From contig JAJEAG010000090.1 in NCBI GenBank assembly GCA_022824265.1, positions 27,132 to 91,131 of the forward strand: a DNA stretch of 64,000 nucleotides, written 5' to 3'. Source of the stretch: Candidatus Poribacteria bacterium (lineage in GTDB: Bacteria; Poribacteria; WGA-4E; WGA-3G). The notes beneath the pieces were generated by a model. The model was not told where the DNA came from, did not search any database, and was given only the letters and a program-made list of their open reading frames with translations. How positions within the stretch are numbered: position 1 is the stretch's first letter; the number at the start of each line of letters is the position of its first letter. The position numbers and the translations under genes were made by a program. This document shows positions 18,273 to 28,072 of the stretch, in pieces.

Positions 18273-19139
18273 ATGAAAACGCTATTGGCGTACGTTGAAC
18301 TTGCACGACCACTTAATGGGATAATCGCTTTCATCTCAGCATGGTTAGGTGGAATTTTCGCTGGTGGACATAAATTAGACACTATAACCAACATAAAGTT
18401 GTTTTATGTGAGTATTGCTGCCTTGCTACTACTTTCTGCTGGAAATGCGATCAACGATTATTGCGATTTCAACATTGACCTGATCAATAAACCTAAACGA
18501 CCACTCCCATCTAAACGCATTAAGAAATTCCACGCACTAATATTCTCTATTATACTAATGGTAATTGGTATTGGACTCGGTGTGTTAATTAATATTTACG
18601 CTGTTGGAATTGCAATACTCGTATGCTGTATGCTTGTTAGTTACGCAGTTTGGTTAAAACGCACTCCATTTTTTGGAAATATAGTCGTTAGTAGTTTGAC
18701 AAGTATAACATTTATTTCTGGAGGGGTCGCAATCGGACTTGTACACGGAACTATCATCCCCGCAATATTTGCCTTTCTCTTCACAACTGCAAGAGAAATT
18801 GTAAAAGATATTGAGGATACTGAAGGTGATAAAAGGAATAATCTTAACACACTGGCAATTCTCAACCCAAAGCTTGCAGTTGTTGTAACGTTGGTGTTCA
18901 TGGGATCTGTTATTATATTCAGTCCTTTACCGTATATAATCGGATGGTATACGTGGCACTATTTGGTAGCCATCGTATTAGGGGTAGATATTGTGCTAAT
19001 CGTCTTAGGGATTCGTCTATGGAAGGATGCATCTAAAGACAGCTGCACATGTGTCCAACGTTGGATGAAATGGGATATATTTGTCGGGTTGGTAGCAATA
19101 TACATTGGAACAATTTTCAACGCAAATGGGGGATGGTGA
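18273..19139 (+). CDS. UbiA-family prenyltransferase (geranylgeranylglycerol-phosphate geranylgeranyltransferase-like)
   Basis: An integral-membrane prenyltransferase of 288 residues with eight to nine hydrophobic segments. Both Asp-rich, Mg-diphosphate-binding motifs are visible: NAINDYCDFNIDLINKPKRP (about 62-81) and REIVKDIEDTEGDKR (about 171-185). The second has the form seen in the COG0382 subgroup that includes archaeal DGGGP synthase and bacterial quinone or chlorophyll prenyltransferases. The acceptor cannot be read from sequence. The next gene overlaps its end by 7 bases, so translation is coupled. Confidence 0.85.
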   Translation: MKTLLAYVELARPLNGIIAFISAWLGGIFAGGHKLDTITNIKLFYVSIAALLLLSAGNAINDYCDFNIDLINKPKRPLPSKRIKKFHALIFSIILMVIGIGLGVLINIYAVGIAILVCCMLVSYAVWLKRTPFFGNIVVSSLTSITFISGGVAIGLVHGTIIPAIFAFLFTTAREIVKDIEDTEGDKRNNLNTLAILNPKLAVVVTLVFMGSVIIFSPLPYIIGWYTWHYLVAIVLGVDIVLIVLGIRLWKDASKDSCTCVQRWMKWDIFVGLVAIYIGTIFNANGGW

Positions 19140-20398
19140 ATTACCTCACCAGAACAATGTCTTTGATAAACTACGATGAGTTAATTGCATTTATTGAATA
19201 TCAGAATATACATTCTGGTGAAATAGATAAGTTTCGGCAAGCTTATGAAAACTATATAAAGACTGGAAAGTGGCAACCTGAGTATAAAGTCATAACATCT
19301 GGCACGTTAGACCTTGAAGGTGCAATGATAATGACACCAGATAACATAGAAGACGCGGACTATCAGGTTTATCTAATCGCTACAAATGAACGGAGTTTAT
19401 GGAAACTATTACTTGCATTTCCAAGGAAAGCCGTTGGCTTGTTTAGTCCAACGGGTAATATAATAGAAGAAAGAGTCCAAGCAATATTTGAAGGAGAATT
19501 TATTCTAACAAAATACGGAAAATATTATCGTGGGATCAAACGTGGGAGTAAAGCAAAAGCAGAGCATCGAATTATATCAAAAAGAAAGGATAACATTGCA
19601 GCACAATTTCGAAAATTAACCTCGCTAAAAGGTAAAATTGACAATGCACAATATGTTTTGGAAGGGGAGATGTTGGTAGAAAGGGCATTTTCAGATGGAT
19701 TACCAATTGAAGCGATCCTGTATACAACAAATTATATATCAACACTTGATAGAAAGAACTTCCTAAACCAAGCAGTTAACGAAAATCTATCTTGCTATCA
19801 GGTGAACGACGGATTGATGGGTTCTATCACATCGACTCGACCAGTACCTTCAATCCTTGCCTCTGTGCATCTCACTTATCCTCCCTTGCTAACTGATTCT
19901 GGACACCTAAACCTACATTTTAGTAAAAACTGTAGCCTATTAATTGCGGAAAATGTAAGTAACCCTGATAATCTCGGTATGACACTACGCACTGCAGACG
20001 CTGCAGGTGTATCTGCTGTCTTAATATGTGGTGAAGGAGCAAGTCCTATCCACAAAAACTGTATACGCGCATCACGCGGTGCGGTCGGACGTATCCCGAT
20101 ATTCTATGCTACAGACACCATCCATTCAATTGACAAGCTAAAACAAGTTGGATGGAATATTATAGGGGCAACAGCAAGTGCAGAGATTGAACTCTACGAT
20201 ATGCAATTTCCATCTCCTACTGCAATAGTTGTTGGTAATGAGAATATAGGATTGTCTGAGGAAATACGACTACAATGCACTGAATTAGTCCGAATCCCAA
20301 TGGCAGCTGGACAATCGTCCTTAAATGTTGGTGTTGCAGCTGGCGTATTATTATTCGAACTAAATAGACAGAAAATGATTAACGGAATAACTTCATAA
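19133..20398 (+). CDS. TrmH/SpoU-family RNA 2'-O-ribose methyltransferase with N-terminal extension
   Basis: From ATG 19133 (overlapping the preceding stop) the product has 421 residues; ATG 19157 is an alternative, and an upstream open frame from 19049 would lie inside the prenyltransferase gene. The last 160 residues are a SPOUT knot domain: LLIAENVSNPDNLGMTLRTA (motif 1), TAIVVGNENIGLSEEI (motif 2) and RIPMAAGQSSLNVGVAAGVLLFEL (motif 3). Before it lies a substrate-binding domain (about 170-250, VLEGEMLVERAFSDGLPIEAILY). The first 150-odd residues are an additional region I cannot assign. Target is probably rRNA or tRNA. Confidence 0.85.
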   Translation: MVNYLTRTMSLINYDELIAFIEYQNIHSGEIDKFRQAYENYIKTGKWQPEYKVITSGTLDLEGAMIMTPDNIEDADYQVYLIATNERSLWKLLLAFPRKAVGLFSPTGNIIEERVQAIFEGEFILTKYGKYYRGIKRGSKAKAEHRIISKRKDNIAAQFRKLTSLKGKIDNAQYVLEGEMLVERAFSDGLPIEAILYTTNYISTLDRKNFLNQAVNENLSCYQVNDGLMGSITSTRPVPSILASVHLTYPPLLTDSGHLNLHFSKNCSLLIAENVSNPDNLGMTLRTADAAGVSAVLICGEGASPIHKNCIRASRGAVGRIPIFYATDTIHSIDKLKQVGWNIIGATASAEIELYDMQFPSPTAIVVGNENIGLSEEIRLQCTELVRIPMAAGQSSLNVGVAAGVLLFELNRQKMINGITS

Positions 20399-20479
20399 TC
20401 ACGGTAACCTTTTAAGGAGAAATATTTGAAGGTAATTTGAAAGCAAATGACATCGGGATCCAATGCAAAACATGAACAT

Positions 20480-20504
20480 GTAGGTCGGAGCGAGCGTAGC
20501 GACA
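20480..20504. repeat. GC-rich REP-like element
   Basis: Within an AT-rich gap, a 25-base stretch contains GTCGGAGCGAGCGTAGCGAC, whose ends (GTCG/CGAC) are complementary. The GAGCGAGCGTAGCGA wording recalls repetitive extragenic palindromes of other bacteria. It is preceded by a small inverted repeat, ACATG-AA-CATGT (20470-20481). No second copy was found in this window. Confidence 0.35.
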
Positions 20505-20580
20505 TTTAATATAAACGCTTAGTAACACGCATCAACTTAGAAATCTTAAACTAAATATCACTGACTAAAAAATACTATCA

Positions 20581-20609
20581 TTGAAATTTCATAATAGAAA
20601 TGATATAAT
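20581..20609 (+). promoter_or_regulatory. promoter for the double-VWA gene
   Basis: TTGAAA (20581-20586), a 17-base spacer and TATAAT (20604-20609), with an extended -10 (TGATATAAT). Predicted transcription start is near 20616, leaving a leader of about 50 bases ending in GGAGGTG. Confidence 0.75.
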
Positions 20610-20667
20610 GAGTATAACAATTCTGCGAACATAAAATCATATAGAATAAACATATTGGAGGTGAATC

Positions 20668-22869
20668 ATGAATCGTTTTGAAAAGAAACAACGATCCCTA
20701 AATGCCTGCTTGATTGCAGGAATATTACATGTTTGTTTCGCTATCCTATTGACATTATTCTACTACACACATCTAAGTTATGAAATTCATGATGTAGTGG
20801 ACATGGAATTTATTGATATGGATAAAAATGTAAAACAACGCATATTAAAAAGACCTCCAAAGAAACCTCTAACACAAAAACAGACCAAAGAGTTTTCTGA
20901 ATTCCGTCCAAAATTTGCTGACCTATCTGCATCATCAAATCTGATTGATGAAACCGTTAAACCATCTGACGAAATACTCATGCATAATGCAACAGAAACG
21001 GTTTCTCCAACTGCAACCGAACTCCCTGATGTTACAACACAAGCAAGACTCCTAAATAGCAATGCTACATCAATCGCTAAATCAGTGCAAAGTCCATTCG
21101 AGATAACTTCTGGAAAAGGAGTGGAAAGCCTTCGGCAACGGGTAAAAGGTAACGGTGATGGTGGATTTCACAGGCTTGAATCTAAGGGAACAGCAGATAT
21201 CGGTTCCATTGGTGAAGGGTTAGGAGATGGAAATAGTGATGGTGATGGAAACGGAAACGGTGGTACTAATCCTTTTGGTGAAGCACTAAAACAGATCGCA
21301 GACCATATTATTAGTACACGCGAACTTGATAAAGTCAACGTGGTTTTTGTACTTGATACGAGTCAAAGTATGCAGGATAACATACAACAGGTCGCAGACA
21401 ATCTGTTTACAATGACTGATGCATTCGATCTTGTCAATCTGGAATACCACTTAGGTATGACTGAATTTAGTGTTCGACGCGAGGGACAAGAAATAAGAAC
21501 ACGTGCTCTTTTGCCAGATGTTAGCACACTACGTAGACGAATGAAAAATGTCAAATTGAGTGGAGATGAGAACGCACTTGATGCACTTTTACAGACATTT
21601 GACTTAATCGAATTTCACGCAGACGCAGATAGACATTTAATACTCGTTACTGATGAACAAGCAACAACAAGCATGAGACAAGAAGATGCCAAAAAGACGA
21701 TGCAAACGAAGGTAATTGATCGGGCACAATTTGAGGAAGTAAGGGTTAATGTCCTTGGATTCCCCGAACCCTTTCAACAAACCTTAGCGGAAACGACCGG
21801 TGGAACTTGGCAGGAAATACCCGGCAGTGTCCGAAGTGCTACTGCACTACCCAGTAATCGAGTTGGAAACCAAAAGTTCCTAAAAGTATTTAGAGAAATT
21901 GCTGTAGATATACGCAAAAGTGGTGGAAAATCACTGTTCAGTCTTCATACAAAGTTCACTACGATCTTTTTAGATGGAATGTTTAATATTGAAAAATTAA
22001 AACAGGAATTATTTAACAATGGGATTGTATTGAAAGATCATATCATACAATCTGAAAATGCCGAAATACTGCAAAATGTTGATAGTGATCTATGGATTAT
22101 AATTGACCATGCAAACGGACTACTCTATGCGATACGCCGTGAAAAGAATAAAATTACAGTTTATGAAGCCAATTATCCTGAACATTGGAATATTGGAGAG
22201 GATCTTATCGCTCGAAAGCAACAAAGTGGCACAAGGTGGGTACTCTATGACCAACCGAATCGACAAAATTATACCTTCATCAAAGACAAAGATCTTCTCG
22301 CTGTCCACATAGGAGGACAGCCTGGAACCGCTTCCAACGCTTCATCAGAACCCGTCGTCGACATTGTTGTAATGTTAGACTACAGTCGGAGCATGGGTGG
22401 GAAATCGCAGGCAATTATGCTCGGATTAAGCACACTTATCGGAAGGTTGTCTATTTTTCCCTTAAAATACCGCGTAGGATTAATCCGTTTCGCAGAAGCA
22501 AAAGATGCTATTAAAGCAGTTGATGGTGAAATTGTCAGCCAAATGCCACTCAACGAGGTTGTTATCGAACAACTGTTGGCTGATCCATTTGGTGGAGATG
22601 AACATCTGACAAACGCAATCGTGGATGGGTTACCAAAAATGAGATTTAGTCCTTACGCTAAGCGATTCCTACTCATTCTGACCGATGAACCTACAAAAGG
22701 AAAATACACCGCTGAACAAGCACTAAATCTATGCAGATCCTACGGAATAAAGGTATATGTAATAGGGCACCCAAATCCTGACGATTTACAAACAAAACTT
22801 GCAAATGAAACTAAGGGACTGTTCTATACAATGCCTAATCATTTAGAGAAAGACTATCCTAACCAATAA
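20668..22869 (+). CDS. membrane-anchored protein with two von Willebrand factor A domains
   Basis: The 733-residue protein has one N-terminal membrane segment (about 14-35) followed by a charged, proline- and lysine-rich stretch ([11 protein letters not shown]) like the stalk of TonB-type proteins. A glycine/aspartate-rich linker (about 160-210) leads to the first VWA domain, with MIDAS motif DTSQS at about 230, and a second VWA domain has MIDAS DYSRS at about 571; the intervening 200 residues are unassigned. VWA domains bind metal and partner proteins. It stands alone behind its own promoter with a strong GGAGGTG. It resembles Bacteroidota/Planctomycete VWA proteins near gliding or outer-membrane genes, but the role is unknown. 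Confidence 0.8.
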   Translation: MNRFEKKQRSLNACLIAGILHVCFAILLTLFYYTHLSYEIHDVVDMEFIDMDKNVKQRILKRPPKKPLTQKQTKEFSEFRPKFADLSASSNLIDETVKPSDEILMHNATETVSPTATELPDVTTQARLLNSNATSIAKSVQSPFEITSGKGVESLRQRVKGNGDGGFHRLESKGTADIGSIGEGLGDGNSDGDGNGNGGTNPFGEALKQIADHIISTRELDKVNVVFVLDTSQSMQDNIQQVADNLFTMTDAFDLVNLEYHLGMTEFSVRREGQEIRTRALLPDVSTLRRRMKNVKLSGDENALDALLQTFDLIEFHADADRHLILVTDEQATTSMRQEDAKKTMQTKVIDRAQFEEVRVNVLGFPEPFQQTLAETTGGTWQEIPGSVRSATALPSNRVGNQKFLKVFREIAVDIRKSGGKSLFSLHTKFTTIFLDGMFNIEKLKQELFNNGIVLKDHIIQSENAEILQNVDSDLWIIIDHANGLLYAIRREKNKITVYEANYPEHWNIGEDLIARKQQSGTRWVLYDQPNRQNYTFIKDKDLLAVHIGGQPGTASNASSEPVVDIVVMLDYSRSMGGKSQAIMLGLSTLIGRLSIFPLKYRVGLIRFAEAKDAIKAVDGEIVSQMPLNEVVIEQLLADPFGGDEHLTNAIVDGLPKMRFSPYAKRFLLILTDEPTKGKYTAEQALNLCRSYGIKVYVIGHPNPDDLQTKLANETKGLFYTMPNHLEKDYPNQ

Positions 22870-22895
22870 ATTGTAGAGAAAGGGTTTTTATATTA

Positions 22896-23414
22896 ATGTC
22901 GACTTCAACAAGTACACAGCAACACAGAGAGATTGCAGCCGAACAAGGACCTGTTTCGGTTGCAATAGTAACAGTAAGCGATTCACGCACGCCAGAAACA
23001 GACACTAACGCAGTATTTCTACGCGAACAACTTGAGTCCGAAGGAAACGGTGTAGTCGCATATCAGATAATCAAAGATGAACCTGACCAAGTATCTGATG
23101 TATTGGACAAAATGGCTGAGACCAATGCACAGGTGATTATTTTTAACGGTGGCACCGGTATTGCCCCGCGAGACACTACTTTTGATGTTCTCAATCGCAA
23201 ATTAGAAAAGACATTACCTGGGTTTGGTGAACTCTTCAGAATGTTCAGTTATGACCAAGTAGGTGCTGCAGCAATGTTATCACGCGCAACAGCAGGTGTC
23301 TATAGAGGAAAGGTTGTTATCTCAACACCTGGATCAAATGCAGCTGTTCGGTTAGCATGGGAAAAACTAATTGGTCCTGAACTTGAACATTTGGCTTGGG
23401 AAGTTGGACGTTGA
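22896..23414 (+). CDS. moaB: molybdopterin adenylyltransferase family protein MoaB/MogA
   Basis: Members bind molybdopterin and adenylylate it before molybdenum insertion. The 172-residue product has [20 protein letters not shown] at the start, the binding loop [17 protein letters not shown] in the middle, and [22 protein letters not shown] followed by [12 protein letters not shown], all diagnostic of the MoaB type. It lies 26 bases after the VWA gene and ends 8 bases from the convergent EcfT gene. It fits functionally with the molybdate transporter at 60-63 kb. Confidence 0.93.
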   Translation: MSTSTSTQQHREIAAEQGPVSVAIVTVSDSRTPETDTNAVFLREQLESEGNGVVAYQIIKDEPDQVSDVLDKMAETNAQVIIFNGGTGIAPRDTTFDVLNRKLEKTLPGFGELFRMFSYDQVGAAAMLSRATAGVYRGKVVISTPGSNAAVRLAWEKLIGPELEHLAWEVGR

Positions 23415-23422
23415 TATATGCA

Positions 23423-24316
23423 CTACAGAATCTCACGGGTAAAGGTATACAAACCCCTTAACCAAGACCCATAATAGATGCCATTCGCATAACAGAAATA
23501 TAGCACTTTCAATGCAACAACACATATCAAGCAAAGGGACAGTACCGCAATCAAACCATAGTCTAACCTACCCATCTGTGATGACCGCAGAGATGTCCTT
23601 TGCATCGAAGTCTCTGGAGAGAATCCTCTACTCTCCACCGATTCTCCGAGGTTTGTCGCATGTCGTATATTTCCTGCTAAGATAGGACGAAAACTATTGA
23701 TGACACCCCGCACAGATGCAAACAGATTGAACCGTAGATAACGAAACCCTCTTAATCTCTGTGAACGTATTACAGCAGCAGCTTCAGAGGCAATCACGGG
23801 TATAAAGTGTAAAGCAGTTGTCACCATAAATGCAAGTGCACCCGGCACACGCAATTGTGACAAAGCAAGAAGTAGGTCGCGCGGTTGTGTGCTCCACACA
23901 ATATAACAACCGATAACAAGCGTAGAATTGAACCTTAATGATTGAATAATCCCGTGAAACAACCCCTCACGATACACATGAATACCACCTGTCCACTTAC
24001 CGATGAGAGGAAAATCTATAGGGACGAGTGTAATCAATACCGTGCGAGGAAATGCATTATAGAATATGCCTTGACTGTAAATGAGTCCCCAAGTGGTAAA
24101 GAAAAGGAAGATCAACAGTAATCGAATTTGCTTTAGAGTAGGTATAGATGAGGCAACGAGTAGGAGGCTTGCCAGAAAACAGACTAACAACGCAGATGGA
24201 CTGTCCAGCAAAATAACAAGACAGCCGATTATCATCATGATGAGTATTTTAGTTCTGGATTCCAGTTTAGATTTACATATAAACATTTTGATTATACACT
24301 TTTTTAGAAGATCCAA
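23423..24316 (-). CDS. ecfT: ECF transporter transmembrane component EcfT
   Basis: EcfT is the shared membrane subunit of energy-coupling-factor importers for vitamins and metals. The 297-residue protein has about five or six hydrophobic segments and the coupling motifs in its cytoplasmic helices, visible as VIRSQRLRGFRYL (about 180) and SVESRGFSPE (about 225). TTG at 24316 is taken as the start because an AGGAT lies upstream; ATG 24286 is possible. The dual ATPase gene ends 15 bases upstream, so the two are an operon. No substrate-binding S component is encoded next to them. Confidence 0.85.
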   Translation of the reverse strand: MDLLKKCIIKMFICKSKLESRTKILIMMIIGCLVILLDSPSALLVCFLASLLLVASSIPTLKQIRLLLIFLFFTTWGLIYSQGIFYNAFPRTVLITLVPIDFPLIGKWTGGIHVYREGLFHGIIQSLRFNSTLVIGCYIVWSTQPRDLLLALSQLRVPGALAFMVTTALHFIPVIASEAAAVIRSQRLRGFRYLRFNLFASVRGVINSFRPILAGNIRHATNLGESVESRGFSPETSMQRTSLRSSQMGRLDYGLIAVLSLCLICVVALKVLYFCYANGIYYGSWLRGLYTFTREIL

Positions 24317-24331
24317 GAAACGTTCAATATC

Positions 24332-25852
24332 CTAAAACGTCAACGAACACTTTTCGATTAGTTCCTGATCATTAAATGCAGTAATAGGTGATCCATCATA
24401 AATTAATTTTCCTTCATGCATCAATAGGACGCGATCCGCATATTTCTGGGTGAGTTCAATGTTATGCGTGGCAAACATAAGGGTTTTATTCTGTTGTCGG
24501 ATCTGATTACAGAGTCTGTCCATTATACTTTGTAAGTGTCGAGCATCTTGACCAGATGTCGGTTCATCAAGTAAGAATATATCGGGATGTAGTGAAAAAG
24601 TTGACGCAACTGCAACGCGTTGCCGTTGACCGCGAGAAAGAGAATACGGTGCTTCTTCCGCAAAATCAGACAACCTAAACTGAGTCAACATGTCATTGAC
24701 TAAGGCATTCAGTTTGTCAGATTTTACCTTAAGATTCTTGGGACCAAATTTCACCTCACTCCTTACTGTCTCAGCTTGCAACAATAGGTCGGGATTCTGG
24801 AATACTATTCCTACTTTGCCAGCAAATTTGCGAAGTTTTATTCGTTGCGTTGTCTTTCCATCAACGTTGACTTCACCGGCTGTAGGTCTCAGCAAACCGC
24901 ATATCAGATGGAGTAAAGTTGTTTTACCTGAACCATTTTCTCCCATTACAGCAACGACTTCTCCACGTGACACCTTTAAAGAAACATCACTGACAGCATC
25001 CATATCACTGTTTGGATATTGAAAATGTAGGTTTTGGACATCAAGTATAGTCCCATTAGAATGCTGTAATGAAGTGCGTTTTGTGAACATCGGTGTGGTA
25101 GTATCTGTTGAATCTGGCATCTCAACACCTAAGTTATGGAAAATTGTATCGTCTTGAAACGCTTCATTTTTTGGTAAGTCTAAGCGTAAATTTCCCTCAT
25201 GCATCAACCACACACGGTTACATAGATGTTGTACCTGTTTGACTCGGTGTGTTGCTAATACAATAGTAATTCCGAGATCAGTATTCAATTGTTTGACAAT
25301 GTTGAGAATATCTCTTGTCGCGCGTGGATCCAGATGACTTGTAGGTTCATCAAGCAGTAAAACCTGTGGTTGCATTGCACAGATTGATGCAAGTGCTACA
25401 CGTTGTTTCTCTCCTCCAGAGAGTTCTGCAATACGTCTATTTTCAAACCCACTCAGACCTACCTGTTCTAAGGCTGTAGTTATCCGTTGTCTGATTTTAT
25501 CAGGTGGAATACCAAGATTCTCGAGTCCAAATGCGATTTCATCTTCTACCAGTGTACAAAACAATTGATCATCAGGATTTTGAAAGAGAAGGGACACTTG
25601 TTGACATGTTGTTGCGAGGGGTTGCGTGGAAACGTCAGAATTGTTAATACAGACAGTTCCAATGAGTGTTCCACCAGAGGAATGAGGAATCAGTCCGTTT
25701 ATGGTGCGGAGAAATGTAGATTTACCACATCCTGTTGGACCTGTTAGCAGCACAAAGTCACTTGGTAAGATCTGAGTATTGATGCCATCAAGTGTTGGTG
25801 TTTCACGGCTTGGATAAGTATAGGAGAGATCTTCAATCTGAATTGGAACCAT
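24332..25852 (-). CDS. ecfA: fused two-domain ECF transporter ATPase (EcfA-EcfA')
   Basis: A 506-residue protein consisting of two ABC ATPase domains in tandem. The first has Walker A GPTGCGKST, signature LSGGEKQRVALA and Walker B VLLLDEPTSHLD; the second has GENGSGKTT, LSRGQRQRVAVA and IFLLDEPTSGQD. The Arg in place of the usual first Gly of the second signature is the kind of asymmetry often seen in heterodimeric ABC motors. Fusion of both ATPases into one chain is common in this family. It probably couples ATP hydrolysis to EcfT and separately encoded S components. The radical SAM gene ends 22 bases upstream. Confidence 0.9.
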   Translation of the reverse strand: MVPIQIEDLSYTYPSRETPTLDGINTQILPSDFVLLTGPTGCGKSTFLRTINGLIPHSSGGTLIGTVCINNSDVSTQPLATTCQQVSLLFQNPDDQLFCTLVEDEIAFGLENLGIPPDKIRQRITTALEQVGLSGFENRRIAELSGGEKQRVALASICAMQPQVLLLDEPTSHLDPRATRDILNIVKQLNTDLGITIVLATHRVKQVQHLCNRVWLMHEGNLRLDLPKNEAFQDDTIFHNLGVEMPDSTDTTTPMFTKRTSLQHSNGTILDVQNLHFQYPNSDMDAVSDVSLKVSRGEVVAVMGENGSGKTTLLHLICGLLRPTAGEVNVDGKTTQRIKLRKFAGKVGIVFQNPDLLLQAETVRSEVKFGPKNLKVKSDKLNALVNDMLTQFRLSDFAEEAPYSLSRGQRQRVAVASTFSLHPDIFLLDEPTSGQDARHLQSIMDRLCNQIRQQNKTLMFATHNIELTQKYADRVLLMHEGKLIYDGSPITAFNDQELIEKCSLTF

Positions 25853-25874
25853 GATAACATAGAAATGTCAAATG

Positions 25875-27860
25875 TTAGGTTTGCAATTCTTCAATCTGAA
25901 ATGGTATGGAACCGAAACGTTGCTCTAAATAATTGGATATGGATTCCGTGAAAGCATCAAAGGTTTCCTGAAGGTTCTGTTTGAAATCAGCATGGAGTTG
26001 TGTTTGTTGTGTGCGGACACGGGTTAAGAGATTGCTAACATACGCTTGTAACTCGCCAATTCGTTCACTTTGTGCTTTTGCAAATGCAGCAACCGCTTCT
26101 TTAAATGCCGTCAATTCTGCCTCTAAATATTCGGTAAACAAGGAATCATGAAAATTGGCAAGTGCGTTATGTGCTGCATATTGAAAATCTATATGTATAG
26201 TTTCGTATTCTTTCTTAACTCTTGTGCTAAGTTGTAATGCATATTTCTGCAATTCCTGTATCCTATCACCTTGAGAATTAACATATTGTGCAATTTTTGT
26301 TTTGTAGGACTCCAATTCGCCACTCAGAAACGTTCTAAAATCTTCTACTGCAACTGTATGACGTGTCATTTTTTCCAGATGGTAACCCATGACTGCTAAT
26401 TTTACAGCTTCAGGAAACATTTTTCTATCAAGTTTTATTGTTCGAGCTAAAAATTTTGCATATTCTATTCCCTGTCTGGAGAAGAGTTGTCGCTTGATTG
26501 ATATCAAAAATGCACGTACTTCTTCTTTCTTTATAGGTCTAACATTATGTGGAGTACGTGGCATGTGTTTGAGTAAAGTATAACAGCGATCAAAGTAGTT
26601 CCTCAAAGTGGGGTCATAAAGTGTTGAAATAACACGTCGGTATTCTTGGATAAGTTGCTCACGCGGCATTTCAGGGATAAAATTCAAACTCATATCTGTA
26701 TTGTTACCACTGGACTCTACAAGTAATCTGTCTTCTATTTTCAGTCTGTGCCACAGATCGGTTTCTTTCAACGCTGTGAGTAAGCCAGCCATAGCCATTG
26801 GGATGCCAGCATTCTGAATAAAATTAATGTGAGAGTCAAATTCTGTGTCCCCATCAAGACCTATAATAAATCCTCCAGTCACCTCCAAACCTGAATTCTG
26901 TATTTTTCTAATAGCGTTTAACAGGTAACTTCCCGCTTCCTCTTCTTTACTTGTGTTTTGTCCTTTAGAAGTTGTGATCAATGCTTCTTCATTTGGTGTT
27001 TCAATTCCAAGGAAAACCATATTAAATCCTGCAGCTGTCATTGCGTCAAGCATCTCTGGTATTTCAACAAGATTCACACTCGCTTCGGTATAAAGTGTAA
27101 ATGGGAAGTCGCGTTCCTTTTGCCATTCCTGAACTGCTGGCAGTAACCGCATTGCATCACGTTTGTTACCAATAAAATTGTCATCAACAACGAACATAGC
27201 CCCTCTCCAACCAAGTTTATACAGTAATTCAAACTCATTGAGCATTTGTTCATTGCTTTTTGTGCGTGGTACTCGACCAAACAACTTGGTAATGTCACAA
27301 AATTCACAGTTGAATGGACATCCACGAGAGAATTGGAGTGCCATTGAACCATAAGCGTTTATATCAATAAGGTCGTATCGGGGTGGAGGAGTCTTTGTTA
27401 TATCTGGTTTTCTTGTTTCCTTGTAAACTTCATCAGCAGAACCACTTTGAAAATCTGTCAAGAAATCTTCAAATATTTCCTCAACCTCTCCAAATAGAAA
27501 ATGGTCAACTGTTCCATCACACTCTTCTTTGATATTGTCATAGTAAGATGTAGGATGAGGACCACCAGCGATTATTGGCACATCTGCCCGGTTGCATCGT
27601 TCTACTACCTCATATAACGATTCCTTCTGTACAATCATTGTTGACGTGAGAACCATGTCTGCCCAATCGAGATGTTCATCAGTTAACGTGTCAATGTTCA
27701 TATCAACGACTTGTAAGTTGTAATTATTAGGGAACATTCCGGCAATGGTCAACAAACCAAGGGGTGGCATTGAAGATTTTTTACCGAGGAATTCTAAGGC
27801 ATATTTAAATCCCCAATAAGAAGGCGGGAATTTAGGATAGACGAATAAGGCATTTGGCAT
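25875..27860 (-). CDS. B12-binding-domain radical SAM protein with repeated C-terminal helical domain
   Basis: From ATG 27860 the product has 661 residues; an upstream frame to 27908 lacks support. Residues about 1-150 form a cobalamin-binding-like domain (the usual DxHxxG is not obvious). The radical SAM cluster site is RGCPFNCEFCDI with Cys at 181, 185 and 188. After the TIM-like core comes a DUF4070-type segment (about 370-480, MPRTPHNVRPIKKEEV). The last 146 residues contain two copies of a 66-residue amphipathic helical repeat (about 516-582 and 583-648), each with RIxELQxYxxxLxTRV and HxDF. The family includes hopanoid-modifying and tetrapyrrole enzymes; the substrate here is unknown. 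Gene order with the ECF ATPase suggests one operon. Confidence 0.85.
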   Translation of the reverse strand: MPNALFVYPKFPPSYWGFKYALEFLGKKSSMPPLGLLTIAGMFPNNYNLQVVDMNIDTLTDEHLDWADMVLTSTMIVQKESLYEVVERCNRADVPIIAGGPHPTSYYDNIKEECDGTVDHFLFGEVEEIFEDFLTDFQSGSADEVYKETRKPDITKTPPPRYDLIDINAYGSMALQFSRGCPFNCEFCDITKLFGRVPRTKSNEQMLNEFELLYKLGWRGAMFVVDDNFIGNKRDAMRLLPAVQEWQKERDFPFTLYTEASVNLVEIPEMLDAMTAAGFNMVFLGIETPNEEALITTSKGQNTSKEEEAGSYLLNAIRKIQNSGLEVTGGFIIGLDGDTEFDSHINFIQNAGIPMAMAGLLTALKETDLWHRLKIEDRLLVESSGNNTDMSLNFIPEMPREQLIQEYRRVISTLYDPTLRNYFDRCYTLLKHMPRTPHNVRPIKKEEVRAFLISIKRQLFSRQGIEYAKFLARTIKLDRKMFPEAVKLAVMGYHLEKMTRHTVAVEDFRTFLSGELESYKTKIAQYVNSQGDRIQELQKYALQLSTRVKKEYETIHIDFQYAAHNALANFHDSLFTEYLEAELTAFKEAVAAFAKAQSERIGELQAYVSNLLTRVRTQQTQLHADFKQNLQETFDAFTESISNYLEQRFGSIPFQIEELQT

Positions 27861-28010
27861 AATATATACAATACTCCTAATGGGTAAATAAAACACCCAT
27901 CTTGCCAATAGTTTTAGAAGAATAAAGTGATTAGTTATATTTCACTATGTATGATACTACAATTTAGAGTTTATGTCAAATATTTCGTTTTGTCCTCATA
28001 CTTAAGAAAT

Positions 28011-28039
28011 TTGACAAACCCGGTAATTCTGATTACAAT
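28011..28039 (+). promoter_or_regulatory. promoter for the Cache-like lipoprotein gene
   Basis: TTGACA (28011-28016), 17-base spacer, TACAAT (28034-28039). Transcription is predicted to begin near 28046, followed by AAGGAG and the TTG start at 28073. Confidence 0.75.
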
Positions 28040-28072
28040 TCAGTGAGAATAATTATATGAAGGAGTTACAAA

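Noticed and set aside
19049..19132. Longer N terminus for the methyltransferase
   Set aside because: It lies within the prenyltransferase gene and its residues look like translated noise; ATG 19133 overlaps the preceding stop.
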